From: Phoronis australis
Taxonomy: Eukaryota; Phoronida; Phoronidae
DNA length: 64,000 nucleotides
Direction of reading: 5' to 3'
Assembly (NCBI GenBank): GCA_002633005.1
Contig: NMRA01000859.1
Location: 53,991 to 117,990 of the forward strand
Positions within the stretch are counted from its first letter, which is position 1. Every line of letters starts with the position of its first letter. This document shows positions 1 to 11,100 of this stretch, piece after piece. A program made the position numbers and the translations under genes. Below the pieces are notes generated by a model that saw nothing but the letters and a program-made list of their open reading frames with translations, did not search any database and was not told the DNA's origin.

Positions 1-1292
1 CTCAGGATCTCCTGTCTTAACTATTTCATGACCTGGATATCCCGACTTAATTATCTCGGGATCTCGATATACCAACTTAATTATCCCGAGATTTCGGGAT
101 CTCGATTATATCAACACAATCTATTTTCAAATGCCCACCGGTCTCAACTAATAAATTGTGGTTTTCACGGCGAATGCTCGAGATAATTTGGATAAAAACA
201 CGTGGGAAACCAAATTGAATACTTGTGGTCAGGGGCGTCGAGAGGGGTGGACAGGGGGACCCACGACTCTGGGTTCCGTCGGTGAAGAAAAAAATAATGA
301 AAACGACGCATCAAAAAAAGTTCCAGATGTTTGGCCCCCCGGTCAGCCCCAGTTGGACACGAATGATAACCTACGGAAACCCACGAGTGGCCCCTAGAAT
401 TTGACGGGAACAGTTTAAAAAATGCTCCGCCTGTTTGTGACTGTTGACAGCGGACAAAGCAAGAAACCACAAAGATCACGTAACCTTTTATATTGTACAT
501 CTGCGTATAATATGGGCTGCAGGCAAGTTGTACAAGAAAATAAATGTGATAAAGCCGGTACACTAATATTTCAGCGGCAACCTTGCCGAAAAATAGGTGA
601 ATATCATCCGATCAAAACTGTAATATTAAAGCTGGCGGGGCCTAGTTATACTGTACAATACTCCCAGAACAATTTTACGCAGGTGAGCCTTTTCAATCGT
701 AATCCTTAAAATCTCAAACTTTTGAGTCATGACCAGATTGTGATGAGCCCTTTATCAAATAATCCAAATGGCAGTTGCACTCAGTGGAAAGTTTCAACAT
801 TTTATGTGACAATATACTGATATGCACATGCGATCCTATCTGGTGTATGGTCTCAACGAAGAAAATTAAGTGCCAAAACCGAGATTTTTCAACTTAAACA
901 TGTGCATAGCAACAAAACACCATTGCAACACTACGAACTTCCATCACTCAACAGTCCAGAGAACATGATCTGAGGAAAGGGCAGATTTATCACGCCGGCT
1001 ACAACAGATTTACAGGAATGATTTTAAAGTTACTCTATCTGCTTAGAGGAAATTCCAGCACTTAACCTACTAATTTGGACTGAAAAATAAAATACGGCTA
1101 GGACTCTTACTGTTACAAAATCGGTCTCACGTGATACGCTTGTTTTCTGTTACCACGAATATTCCAATTTGGATGAAGAGATGAAGTTATTGAGGGCTTA
1201 GCTGTCGCAAAAAGAACTTCTAGAGGACATATGCTTGCTCAAATATCATTCGTTTTCAGTACTAAGCGTTTGGCATCTTCGGCGCTTAACTG

Positions 1293-1514
1293 TTGCCAGT
1301 CAAGACTAGTAGGGCTCACACGCCGGCTAACAATTATTCAGACATTGATGATGTGATTGGTTTCACAGACCAACAAATATCAATGCCACGACACCTCATA
1401 GATTCATGCCGACCAAAAATGTGTGGTGAAACTCCCGGAGAAACTGTGCGAATCATTCTTTCTGCTGTCGATCCAGATGATGTGGCAATGCGACGCCCCA
1501 GAAAATTGCGGTAG
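1293..1514 (+). pseudogene. Possible fragment of a DNA-transposon integrase-like protein
   Basis: A 73-codon open frame ends in residues resembling the segment before the catalytic core of 'integrase core domain' proteins common in fish and lancelet genomes (pattern E-T-V-R-x-I-L-x-x-x-D-P-D-x-V-A-x-R-R-x-R-x-L-R). The frame stops right after that, where the DDE core would be expected. The match is from memory and short, so this is a weak call. It could equally be chance open sequence. Confidence 0.25.
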
Positions 1515-1618
1515 GCAGTGATCCATGCTCGCACCCAGGGGGGCTCGGGGGCTCGAAGGAGTCGACCCCCAATTTGGCGAAGTGTGCGAAAAGGTCCGCC
1601 CCGAGACAAAAAGACCGT

Positions 1619-1629
1619 GAAAATGAAAC
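1619..1629 (+). promoter_or_regulatory. ISRE/IRF-like motif upstream of the GBP-like gene
   Basis: GAAAATGAAAC fits GAAANNGAAAC, the core of an interferon-stimulated response element, 463 bp upstream of the GBP start codon. Vertebrate GBP promoters use ISRE/GAS elements. The surrounding stretch seems to belong to a dispersed repeat, and one such short motif can arise by chance. Low confidence in function. Confidence 0.2.
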
Positions 1630-2091
1630 AAAAAAACCACTAAATAAACGCAAAGGCGCACTTCACAGTGGAGCTCCTGTTTTTTTTTTTTTGTTTTTTT
1701 GTTCGTTTTAGTTCGCCCGCTCTTTTGTTAGCAAAATGTCCACCGAACGTCAGGACTGCACTCTGAGCCCCCCATATATTGAAGGCTGCATTGGTGCGAG
1801 CCGCATCATGAGAGCTCGCTGGTTTCCTGCGTGCCGCAAGGTGGCAGCTGGCTAGGCACGTAGAGCCAGCGAGCACGCAGAGGAAAATTATCTCAAGATG
1901 CCTAGATAATTAAAAAAGAAACGCGCGATGTCATTTTTGGCCGTCACCCGATCACCGTAAAGGTTGGCATTAGTTCCAATGTCAAAGTTGTGTTCTCTAC
2001 TCCCCTAGCGGTCACAGACGGAACCAGCTAGGAGTTGTGTGCGCAGGCGAGCACTTCGACCATTTATTGGTTTAGAAAATTTAAAGGTAAA

Positions 2092-2182
2092 ATGGCGGTA
2101 AATGTGAAGTTTCTTGTTATGTTTACTTGTTCGCAAGCGATTTGCTGGGCTTTGCCGTCTGCCGATAGCGCAGAAAACACAG
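2092..2182 (+). other. Signal-peptide exon of the GBP-like gene
   Basis: The exon ends in phase 1 at ACAG|gtattc. It joins in frame to 3397 (acceptor atcagtttcag) and not to the nearer acceptor-like cag at 3449, which would give a stop. The encoded segment has a basic n-region, about 15 hydrophobic residues and small residues suitable for cleavage (CWA or ADSA). A second possible donor at 2243 (gtaagt) is also phase 1 and would extend the exon by 20 codons. Confidence 0.65.
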
Positions 2183-5100
2183 GTATTCAGTATTTAGACA
2201 AACTGATTTCTAAATTACTCGTCTCTAGTATGATTTTTGCTTGTAAGTTATGATGCCTGCTCAACGATGTTCAGCACTGATACAACTTTACAACAGTGTT
2301 AAGTCTATGTTGGTGCACAGGCGTCCTCAGCTTCTTTCTGATCGTCCCCAATACACTATTGGGGACGATCAGAAAGAAGCTGAGGACGCCTGTGTGTTGG
2401 TGGAGGTAGAGATGGAGTTCAGTAGCCGTGGGCGGTGCAGCTCTGAACAAAGTGGGTGCGACTGTAGCCCCCCCCTTCCAGCCCCCCTGTGGCGCACTGC
2501 CCATAGACCATGGGCGGCACACTCATTGAAAAAAGTCGGGGGGGGGGGGGGGGGGGGTNNNNNNNNNNNNNNNNNNNNNNNNNNNNNNNNNNNNNNNNNN
2601 NNNNNNNNNNNNGGGGGGGGGGGGGGCTTGATAACTCCCCAGCCCCCTGGCGCCCATGGTAACGCTAGGACTAAATTGGTCTTTGCACCAAAATCTAGCA
2701 TAAAATAACACGTTCTCATTTAAATTACATATGGCAATATCTCTCCTGATCTTGTGAAATCTTAATTTATTGAGGTTCTGCGTTATTTTAATTGTTATAT
2801 CACTTATACGTTAGGCAACACGTAACCTCTCGGTTGCTGTGGGGCTACATGTTTCCCATTACTTTCTATGTGAATTTCATTCTGTGTATTTTAAACGGGC
2901 AGGATATAGTATCCCCGAATAAGAGGTTTTCAAAAACACCTTTTATTTAAAATTGGTCACTTAAAAATGCGCTCAGCGACCCAACTTTCTGGTTATGCAC
3001 ATGTCATTGATGGAGCTTAAGATGACTCAGGTAAAGATATCGAATTCCAACTACATTCTTCTAGTTGCTGTTGTCTTTAATTTTCACCGAGTTCGATAAC
3101 CACGGAGAATTTCAATTTATGTTTTGTTAGATTCACCCATGATGTCCCGAATGCAAAATTTCACAGCACAAAGGAATCTGCCTCAGTCTTCCCTGCGCAC
3201 TGCCAGGCTGAATTAAAATTCATGTAGTTGACTACCTTATCCCTGCTAGCCTCCACTAAATGGACACAAACACTGAGTACTTTATGCTGGCATATATCAG
3301 TTCAGCGCCTCATGAGCAGTCATTCAGAATAGTAAGTCTACCTCATGAGTTGTGAACCTTCGGAGTATAGTGACATGTACATTTCATCAGTTTCAGGTCA
3401 AGGTAACAGTACATGGAACCCTGCCTGGTCGTTGACATTTCCCGACAGACCACTGCAGTTAGTGAGACCAGATTATCAACACAAGATTCTGGTTCTAGAT
3501 GAAGAGAACATTAAGGTTATGTGATGTGACACCAGTACACTCTTACAATTTACCCATGATGCCCCACTCGCATTATTTCCCTGAGAGCAGACGTCAGCCT
3601 TGTTGACTGGAAAACATTGATGTGATGATCTCGTTGAGGTTTTAATATATCGCTAATAATATGACCATGTGTTTAGGGAAAGAGCAGTGTTTACTACTAA
3701 CAAAAATATTTGCGTCGTGTTTGGAATTTTTGTTGTGGAGAACACTGAATATCGGAAATTATTTTTTTATTTGTTTTTGTGTGTATCACCACATTTTTAT
3801 CGAAATTAAAGCTTTCTGATAATTTTAGAAGTCTTACACTTTTCATTTGTAAAATACTAATTCTTTGCATGAAGGTTACAAACTATGGTTATGGTGTAAA
3901 TGGATTGGTAGTACATTCTTGTCGCTCTCTGCTGGCTCACATCAAGTGTTCTGCCTTCTGGGACATTTTGCTTTAACAGTGTGTGAAATAGCCATACATA
4001 ACCTTAACTTAAAAAGATACCAAACCTGGTTTTGGCCAATTAACTCCCTAATTAAAATGACTTTCCCGTCCGATTTTCTGAAACAATATAATTAATGCTC
4101 TGTAACCCTCAAAAACCCTGAAAAGTTTGAAGGGAAGTTTGAAAACCGCTCTCATAGTCTACTAAACGGGCAAGCGTGGCCTACACTTTTAGCGAATTAC
4201 GCGACCACTGTGGGGAAAGACCACCCACCAAGAACCATAATATTCAATCTGTGACATGGGGAATACGAGTTGTTAGTTAATTTCTGCCTTTATCTTTCAA
4301 GATTGACACCAACGATGCGTTTGCAGGTGACAAAACGTCTATTAGATGAAATCAAAGTTTAGTAGTCTTTTGAAGCTGACCAATTTCTGGAAGAAGACGT
4401 GAAATTCACAAGTTTCAGTTTTATTGAAATTGTAAAATCAATGCAGGATCTGTCAGAAGGCATACTCAGAACTCTTGTTGAAACATCACACAATTTTGTT
4501 ATCTTGACAGCGTTGTACAGCGTATGTATATCTTGGTATATTTCTTACCCTCGTTGATTGGTGTGAGGTGCACACATTTTGTGGCAGAACTTGACGCCTG
4601 TAAACTTGCCGGCTGAATGTGTTTTGAGTATAGTATCAACGTCTTTCTGTACTTGATTAACTAACACATTTACTGCATGACTTGTTATTTGTTCACTGCA
4701 GCAATATATTTTCATGTACTCCAGATTCTTCACCATATGAGGGGTGCCGTGGCAACTGTTGCTGTGGTGGGCAAGTTCCACAGTGGCAAATCTTTCCTGC
4801 TAAATCAGCTGATGGGTAAGGTGAATGGGTTTGGCATTGGTCCCTATGTGAAGCCACAGACCATGGGCATTTGGATGTGGGGCAAGGTAGGCTGGTCACT
4901 TCTCCCCCACTTTTTCTGAGTATTGATTAAATAGGATCAGATGACAAAATGATAAAAACAATTGATTAAACCGGCTTGACATGTTTTGCCACGTGAGTAG
5001 AATAATGTTAATCTTTCCGTTATATATCATTGTGATTAATAGCTGTTTTCACCGTCACCGTCTTCATCTCGTTCATTATAGTTGCATGACAACCTTCATT

Positions 5101-8100
5101 CACTTTTTCCTGTGTCCTGTTTATAATTATTTGAAACATTTCCCATGATTCCTGTTCCAGCCTCTTGTGATGAAAATGGACAGTGGTGATGACATGTCTG
5201 TAATCTTCCTAGACACAGAGGGGTTTGCGGCCACCAATGTTTCAGAGAACTATGACGCCAAGATCTTTGCTGTAGCCACTTTACTTAGCTCATACCTTAT
5301 TTATAACTCAGTGAAAATCATCGACCAATCGGATATCGACTATTTGGAGGCACTCGCTCGTCGCACTCAAGTAATTATTGCTTGTAAATTTGTATTTAGT
5401 AATAAATTGACTTGCACGAAGATGTAATTCTGTGGTATTGTATTCACAGGCGACACCATCTTGTATTGTGTCAGTAATTTTTTTAACATTAGGTAACACT
5501 TTACTTTGTTTTGTCCTTATTTTGTATAACAATAGACGACAGTGTGCTGTGTTGTGTTGGTAATGTGTAAAACAATAGATGCACTGTCCTGTGTGATTTT
5601 TGACAGGCAAGCGCTCAAGCTAAAGAGTCCCAGACATGCTTTTGTAGACATTAAAAAACTTACTAATTTTTTTTGCAAGTTTTGCATAAAAAATCATGTC
5701 ATGGAAAATATGGAAATCTCCAAGAAAAAAATCACAATTTTCGAGAAGAAACACAGTGAATGTTATTACAAACATCTGGTCATTGTTTTCAGGTGCATAA
5801 TAAGATTCAGTGATCATCATGATAATGAATTTGGTCATTGGTAAAATTGACCCCAACTGAGCCTAGTTTAGGCTGTGTCAACTAATGTCTCTGATATTGT
5901 TTCACTAGTGTTTTCTTCATTTCAGCTGTTTGCCCTGAGGTCTCAGATGTCAAAGGCCAAGTGGACTCATGACTTTAACCATGATCTTTTGAGCTTTCCA
6001 CCACTACTATGGGTAAGAGTTAACCATGGTTAATGGATGTGTGAGATAAAGTCTGGGGCTTGTTTTACTACAATGTTGTAACTAACTGTTACAGAGGGTA
6101 AATGGAGCGCTAAATTTCTGTGGAGTCTCAATTTAGTCTTTTGAAAAAGCATCAAATGTTCAGAAAATTTTAGTGCAGTAGGCCCATTATCTGTTGAGTT
6201 TCCACAATTGTCTGTTGTAACTTGTTTGAATTTGTCTGAAAACAATTACCGTTTTTGGGGTTACACACTTAGTGAAAACCTCTGTGTAATATACCACATA
6301 CAGTGACATCTATTGAGTAAAGTTAGCAGCCCAGCAAAAGTGAAGTTAAGAGGCCTAGCAGAATTAAGTGAAGTTACTAGTTCAGCAGAATGGCATCTTG
6401 TGTGTGAGTCACATCCATTGAACAAAGGATATGACCAACTGAACGTGACGTGTGCTTAGTAATTACACTCATAACATGCAGGTCCTAGTGCTGAACTATT
6501 GAGTCACTGTTCTATTGGTTACAAGGGCCAGGAGAGCAGTCTGCTACTGTCAGTGGTGGCTGGTGCTGGAAAATGTGTTTCCAAAATAATCGCGTATAGT
6601 TAGTGAAAGTCACATTAAAAACAATTTTCTTTCCTCTTTAATAGCTTAACTCCTGTGTACTCCTTTGTTGGTATTTATAAACTTTATATTTATTTATAAC
6701 TGTTGCTGTAACCACCTTTGCAATCTACGCTAGTGGTGTTACAACCTTTGATTCACTACCTTCTAGGTTGTTCAAGACTTTGTCCAGATGACAGAAAATG
6801 GGGAGAGTCCACAACAGTGGTTACATCGGCTTATGACTACACATGCCAGAGAGAATGAAGACTACGAGATCAGTCTACTTGGTGCGGTGACAGTTTATCT
6901 ATCAATAATTTAGACAAGTCTGAACACATAAGTATGTTGGCATCTCTTTCACCTAGGTAATATTGTGCTCACTCTGCTCCACTAAAGTCACACACAAGAA
7001 GAACAGATCTCAAATACAAGAATATGTTGACAAGAGCTTATAATCTGCTAGGAGCCAGAATTCCAATACTGTCAATGATAGTCATGCAGACAGTGTCAAC
7101 TATTTTGTTCATGTACAAGGAGTCATTCTTCTGATACTATGATATCCAGTGTTAATGGTTTAATTACAACTTTACTCTGTACAGTGAGGAAACATAACAT
7201 TATAATTGACTATTCCCAAACACCGGATCATATCTTGTTCTTGGCTACACCACATAAGCTAGGTTAGTTTGAGTACCTGTTAAAAACACCCGGACTGGGT
7301 AACTTTCAATACCTGTTTGTAACACCTGTGCTTGGTTAGTGTTCATAAATCAACTATAGATGCAGCAGTGTGATATTATTGTTGTTATTCTGTGTGTAAA
7401 CATGCCAAGTGCTAGATATTGTTCTATATTACAGGTATATTCAAGTCTGTTGAGTGTCAAACGCTGTTCCTGCCTGCAGTCAAGAAGTCGCTGTTGAGTG
7501 ACTTGTCTCAGGCGACAGAGGCTGACCTGACAGAGGAGTACAGGCAGGAGAGAGATCAACTGATTGACATATTGAGGCGGAGCTTGAAACCAAAGGAGAA
7601 AAACGGTAGGATGATGTAACAGGCTTTGATAGTGTATTGAAGCTTGACGTATTTCGCTGACATAACCATGAAGGAAAATGTCGATTCATTTGTAAAAAAG
7701 GAACTTTTACATGGATGTTTTTATATATGTCATTTCAATTTAAACTTTCCGGAAGCTGTGTGCTTGTCTGTCTGGCGTATCTTTTTTTAAATTTCTTCTT
7801 TCAGACCAGCCAATCACAGGACCTGAAATAGCCACTCTCCTGGAAATATTGGTGAAAGCAGCCAATGAGGGCTCCCTCGCTGAGGTACCCGTAGTTATAG
7901 GTTGTTATGTCAGCTAGCAAAAGATCCACTGGTCGAGGTGCATTGAGGAGACTGGGGTTAGGTGTATGATCTCCCAGATGGTACCTCAAGTCGTGTGTTT
8001 ACATCACATCCTTACAAAATCAGAATTAATAAGTTTTTGTTTGTTAAAGTTTCCGCTTTAGTTGTGCTATTTTCTGTCATATTTCAAGCCCAGCTCTAAT

Positions 8101-11100
8101 ATGTCTATTTAACAAACTAGCATTTTTATTCTTTTAACTAGATTATTAATTACCCATAATGCTGCTTTGCATTCGTATTCCTGTGTCTCTGTATTGAAAG
8201 ATTCCAAGTCGATGGGACACTTTCATCGAGCGTCTTGAAGACGGTGCTACTGAAGACTGCCTGCTGTTTTATGAGGTCGAGATGAACACGTTGTTCAAAA
8301 AACACCAGGATCAGCCAGTGAATCCTTTAGAACTGGAAGTAGGTTTGGCATGTGTGTATTACATAAAATTATGTAGGTTTGAAGTTTGTACATTAGACGT
8401 GTGTTCCTTTGACATGCGAATATTTGACATGCGTACGTTTTACATGCTATTTACATGCCTACATTTTACAATTTGTATGTTGTTTGACGTGCAAATATTT
8501 GACATGTGAACGTTTGACATGCATACATTTGACATGCGTATATTTGACGTGTACAATTTTGTAGTGTGTATGTTTGATATGAATGTGTTTGACATGCGCA
8601 CAATTGACATGCAGATGTTTGATGTGGGTTCGTGCTTGTGTTCGTTTGACATATGTTTGGTGGCATGTGTTCACTTGACAGTGTGAATGCATGAATTTTT
8701 GACATTTGTGCTTTTGACACTGTACATTAGGCGTGCGTAGCATGATTTGATGAATTTTCTTGTAATAGTCATTATTTCTTAGAGTAGATATTTATATATT
8801 TTGCGCACTATATTCAATTTCATGACTTTAGGATTATCTGCATTATCAATATGATGGTTGGCATGTAAGCAGGCGTAGATCCAGCATCTTGACAAGACCA
8901 GACATACGAGCCCCTTAAAGGGATACCAAACCCAGTTTTAGCCTATTAACAGGTATTAAAAACATTTTCCCATCCAGTTCTCTGCAACAAAATAATGCTC
9001 TGTAACTTTCGACAATCCCAAAAAGTATGGAAGAAATTGTGAAGACTCCCTTCAAAGTCTGCTAAACGGGCAAGCGCTACCTACTATGCTTTTATCGAAT
9101 TACACGGCGGCTGTGGAGAACGACCACCAATGACCCACCAATATACTGCCCGATCTGTGACATAGAGGGAGTTGATTCCAGCCCTTAAGTTGGAAGATTG
9201 ACACCTATGATGCATTTTATTTAGCAGTTGACGTAACGAGGATTGGTTGAAATCATCAAAACAGGGTTTAGTGTCTTTTTAAGACTGCTCTGTTACTGGA
9301 GTGCAGACTGTAGCGTGTAGTCCGGCATGTAACTCTGTGTAACAATCTAAGTCTAGATTTGGTAAAATGTTTGGTTTTCCCAACAAAACATCCACTGACC
9401 ACTTTTAAAATGGTCTCATGTTTTTTCATAATCTATCGAGATTTTTGTTTTCATTATGTCGAAAACAAATAATTGGTATGTACATGTAGCATTTTTCTTT
9501 TTGGAATAGACATTGTCTCTTTTTGAGTGTGAATTTAGAAAGAACACTCGTAAAATTTTGCTGTCTTTTTGATGTACTTATAGGTTTAGCACATTATGAT
9601 TGATGAGTGTGTAATCTTGGGATTCTAATTCTCTGTTGATCAGGTTTCAGAGTGTTGCGGTACTTTGTTTGGTGTGCCTTATAAGCAAGCGACTCAACTT
9701 TCAATTTTCACGGAAAACACTTTTTGATGTAACTTTTTTACTTACATTCATTTGGTACTTTTTAAAAGCACAACTGGTTGAATGAATAAATTTTCATCCC
9801 AATGGTTGTCTCCCCTGTTTATGTTGCAGCAGTGGCACCAGATGTCCTTTAACCAGTCACTGACTCTGCTTCAGCAGCTTCTGTTTGGGTAGTATAGTTC
9901 TGACATCTGTTAACAATTTTGTTTACTAACATCTCTTACCGTAGTGTTGTCATGTGTCTTCTGTTTTGAAAATTTAACAAAGAACTTCGTGCAAATTGCA
10001 TTTTGCTGTATCTTTGTCAGAGCTTAAAGCTAGGATTTGAGGCTGGGGATTTGGGGGGCCTTTTTCGGAAATGTTCATTTAGTAGAAGTGATTTTGCGAG
10101 CACAAAAAATCTCACAGAGTGCTCTTAATCAGAAAAAGTGGTGGGGCTTTTTTGGAAACTTAATATAGCTTTGTGCTTTGCAAGTGCTAAGAGAGTGTCT
10201 CGGCATGAAATTTGAAAATTCTGATGGTAATTTGTTATTACATAGTTCTTAATTTTTGCTGACTAGATGATAGAATAAAAACTACTGTTTTGAAACATTG
10301 GTCATGTACTTGAAATGGCACCCCAATTTCACGTTTTTCAAGGGTTCAAACGGGACACTCTGGTGACGCCTCAGATCAACTATTTTAACAGTCTTTTAAG
10401 GACCCAGATAATGACATCATTGTTTATTTTTCAATGACATTTGTTTCATGCCAGGCATGCAAAACAACACCAAAAACCCCATGGGGGCTTTTTTGATCCT
10501 TTTTCCAAAAGAACCCCCATGGGGGCTGTTTAATGGTGGCAGCTCTTTCGGAAATCCCAGATCCCAGGTAACCATGCATGAACATCTTTCACTATGTCTT
10601 GGAATGCGAATGTGAATTGAGTGTGTTTGTTTTTTTTTTCTTGTAACTTTCCGTAAAAAAGGCATTGCTGCATTCTGTACATCAAATTTTTAATTTCAAG
10701 ATCCGTCTTTCCCATCACAAGGTCCATCCTTCCCATCACAAGGTTCGTCCTTACCATCATAAGCTTCGTCCTTCCCATCACAAGGTCCGTCCTTCCCATC
10801 ATAAGGTCCGTCCTTCCCATCTTAAGGTCCATCTTTCCCATCACAAGGTTTATCCTTCCTAGCACAAGATCCATCCTTCCTATCACAGGGTCCATCCTTC
10901 CCATCGCAAGGTCTGCCCTTCCCATCACAAGGTCCGTCCTTCCCATCACAAGGTCCGTCCTTCCCATCACGAGGTCCATCCTTCCCATCACAAGGTCCAT
11001 CCTTCCCATCACAAGGTCCATCCTTCCCATCATAAGGTCCGTCCTTCCCATCTGAAGGTCCATCTTTCCCATCACAAGATTTATCCTTCCTATCACAAGG

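Larger units (their letters stand above)
1..2091. other. Upstream region without a convincing gene
   Basis: I see no supported gene here. Positions 1-125 hold two to three diverged units containing CTTAATTATC and TCTCGGGATCTCG (simple repeat). A possible transposase-like fragment lies at 1293-1514. The stretch 1500-1650 resembles, in reverse orientation, sequence near 32690-32780 (GTCTC, TTTTTGTTTCA, CCCCCCTGG), suggesting a dispersed repeat. The last part is the presumed promoter and 5' leader of the GBP-like gene. No TATA box is evident. No upstream ATG is in frame with the chosen start at 2092; the frame upstream opens only with TTG. Confidence 0.6.

Noticed and set aside
165-563. 132-codon minus-strand open frame near the left edge
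   Set aside because: No family resemblance; overlapping open frames on both strands suggest chance.
3449-3515. Shorter GBP exon 2 starting at the cag before CCACTGCAG
   Set aside because: Its phase does not match exon 1 and would create a stop; acceptor 3396 restores the frame.
8459-8743. Histidine-rich minus-strand open frame
   Set aside because: Arises from the TTTGACATG minisatellite.
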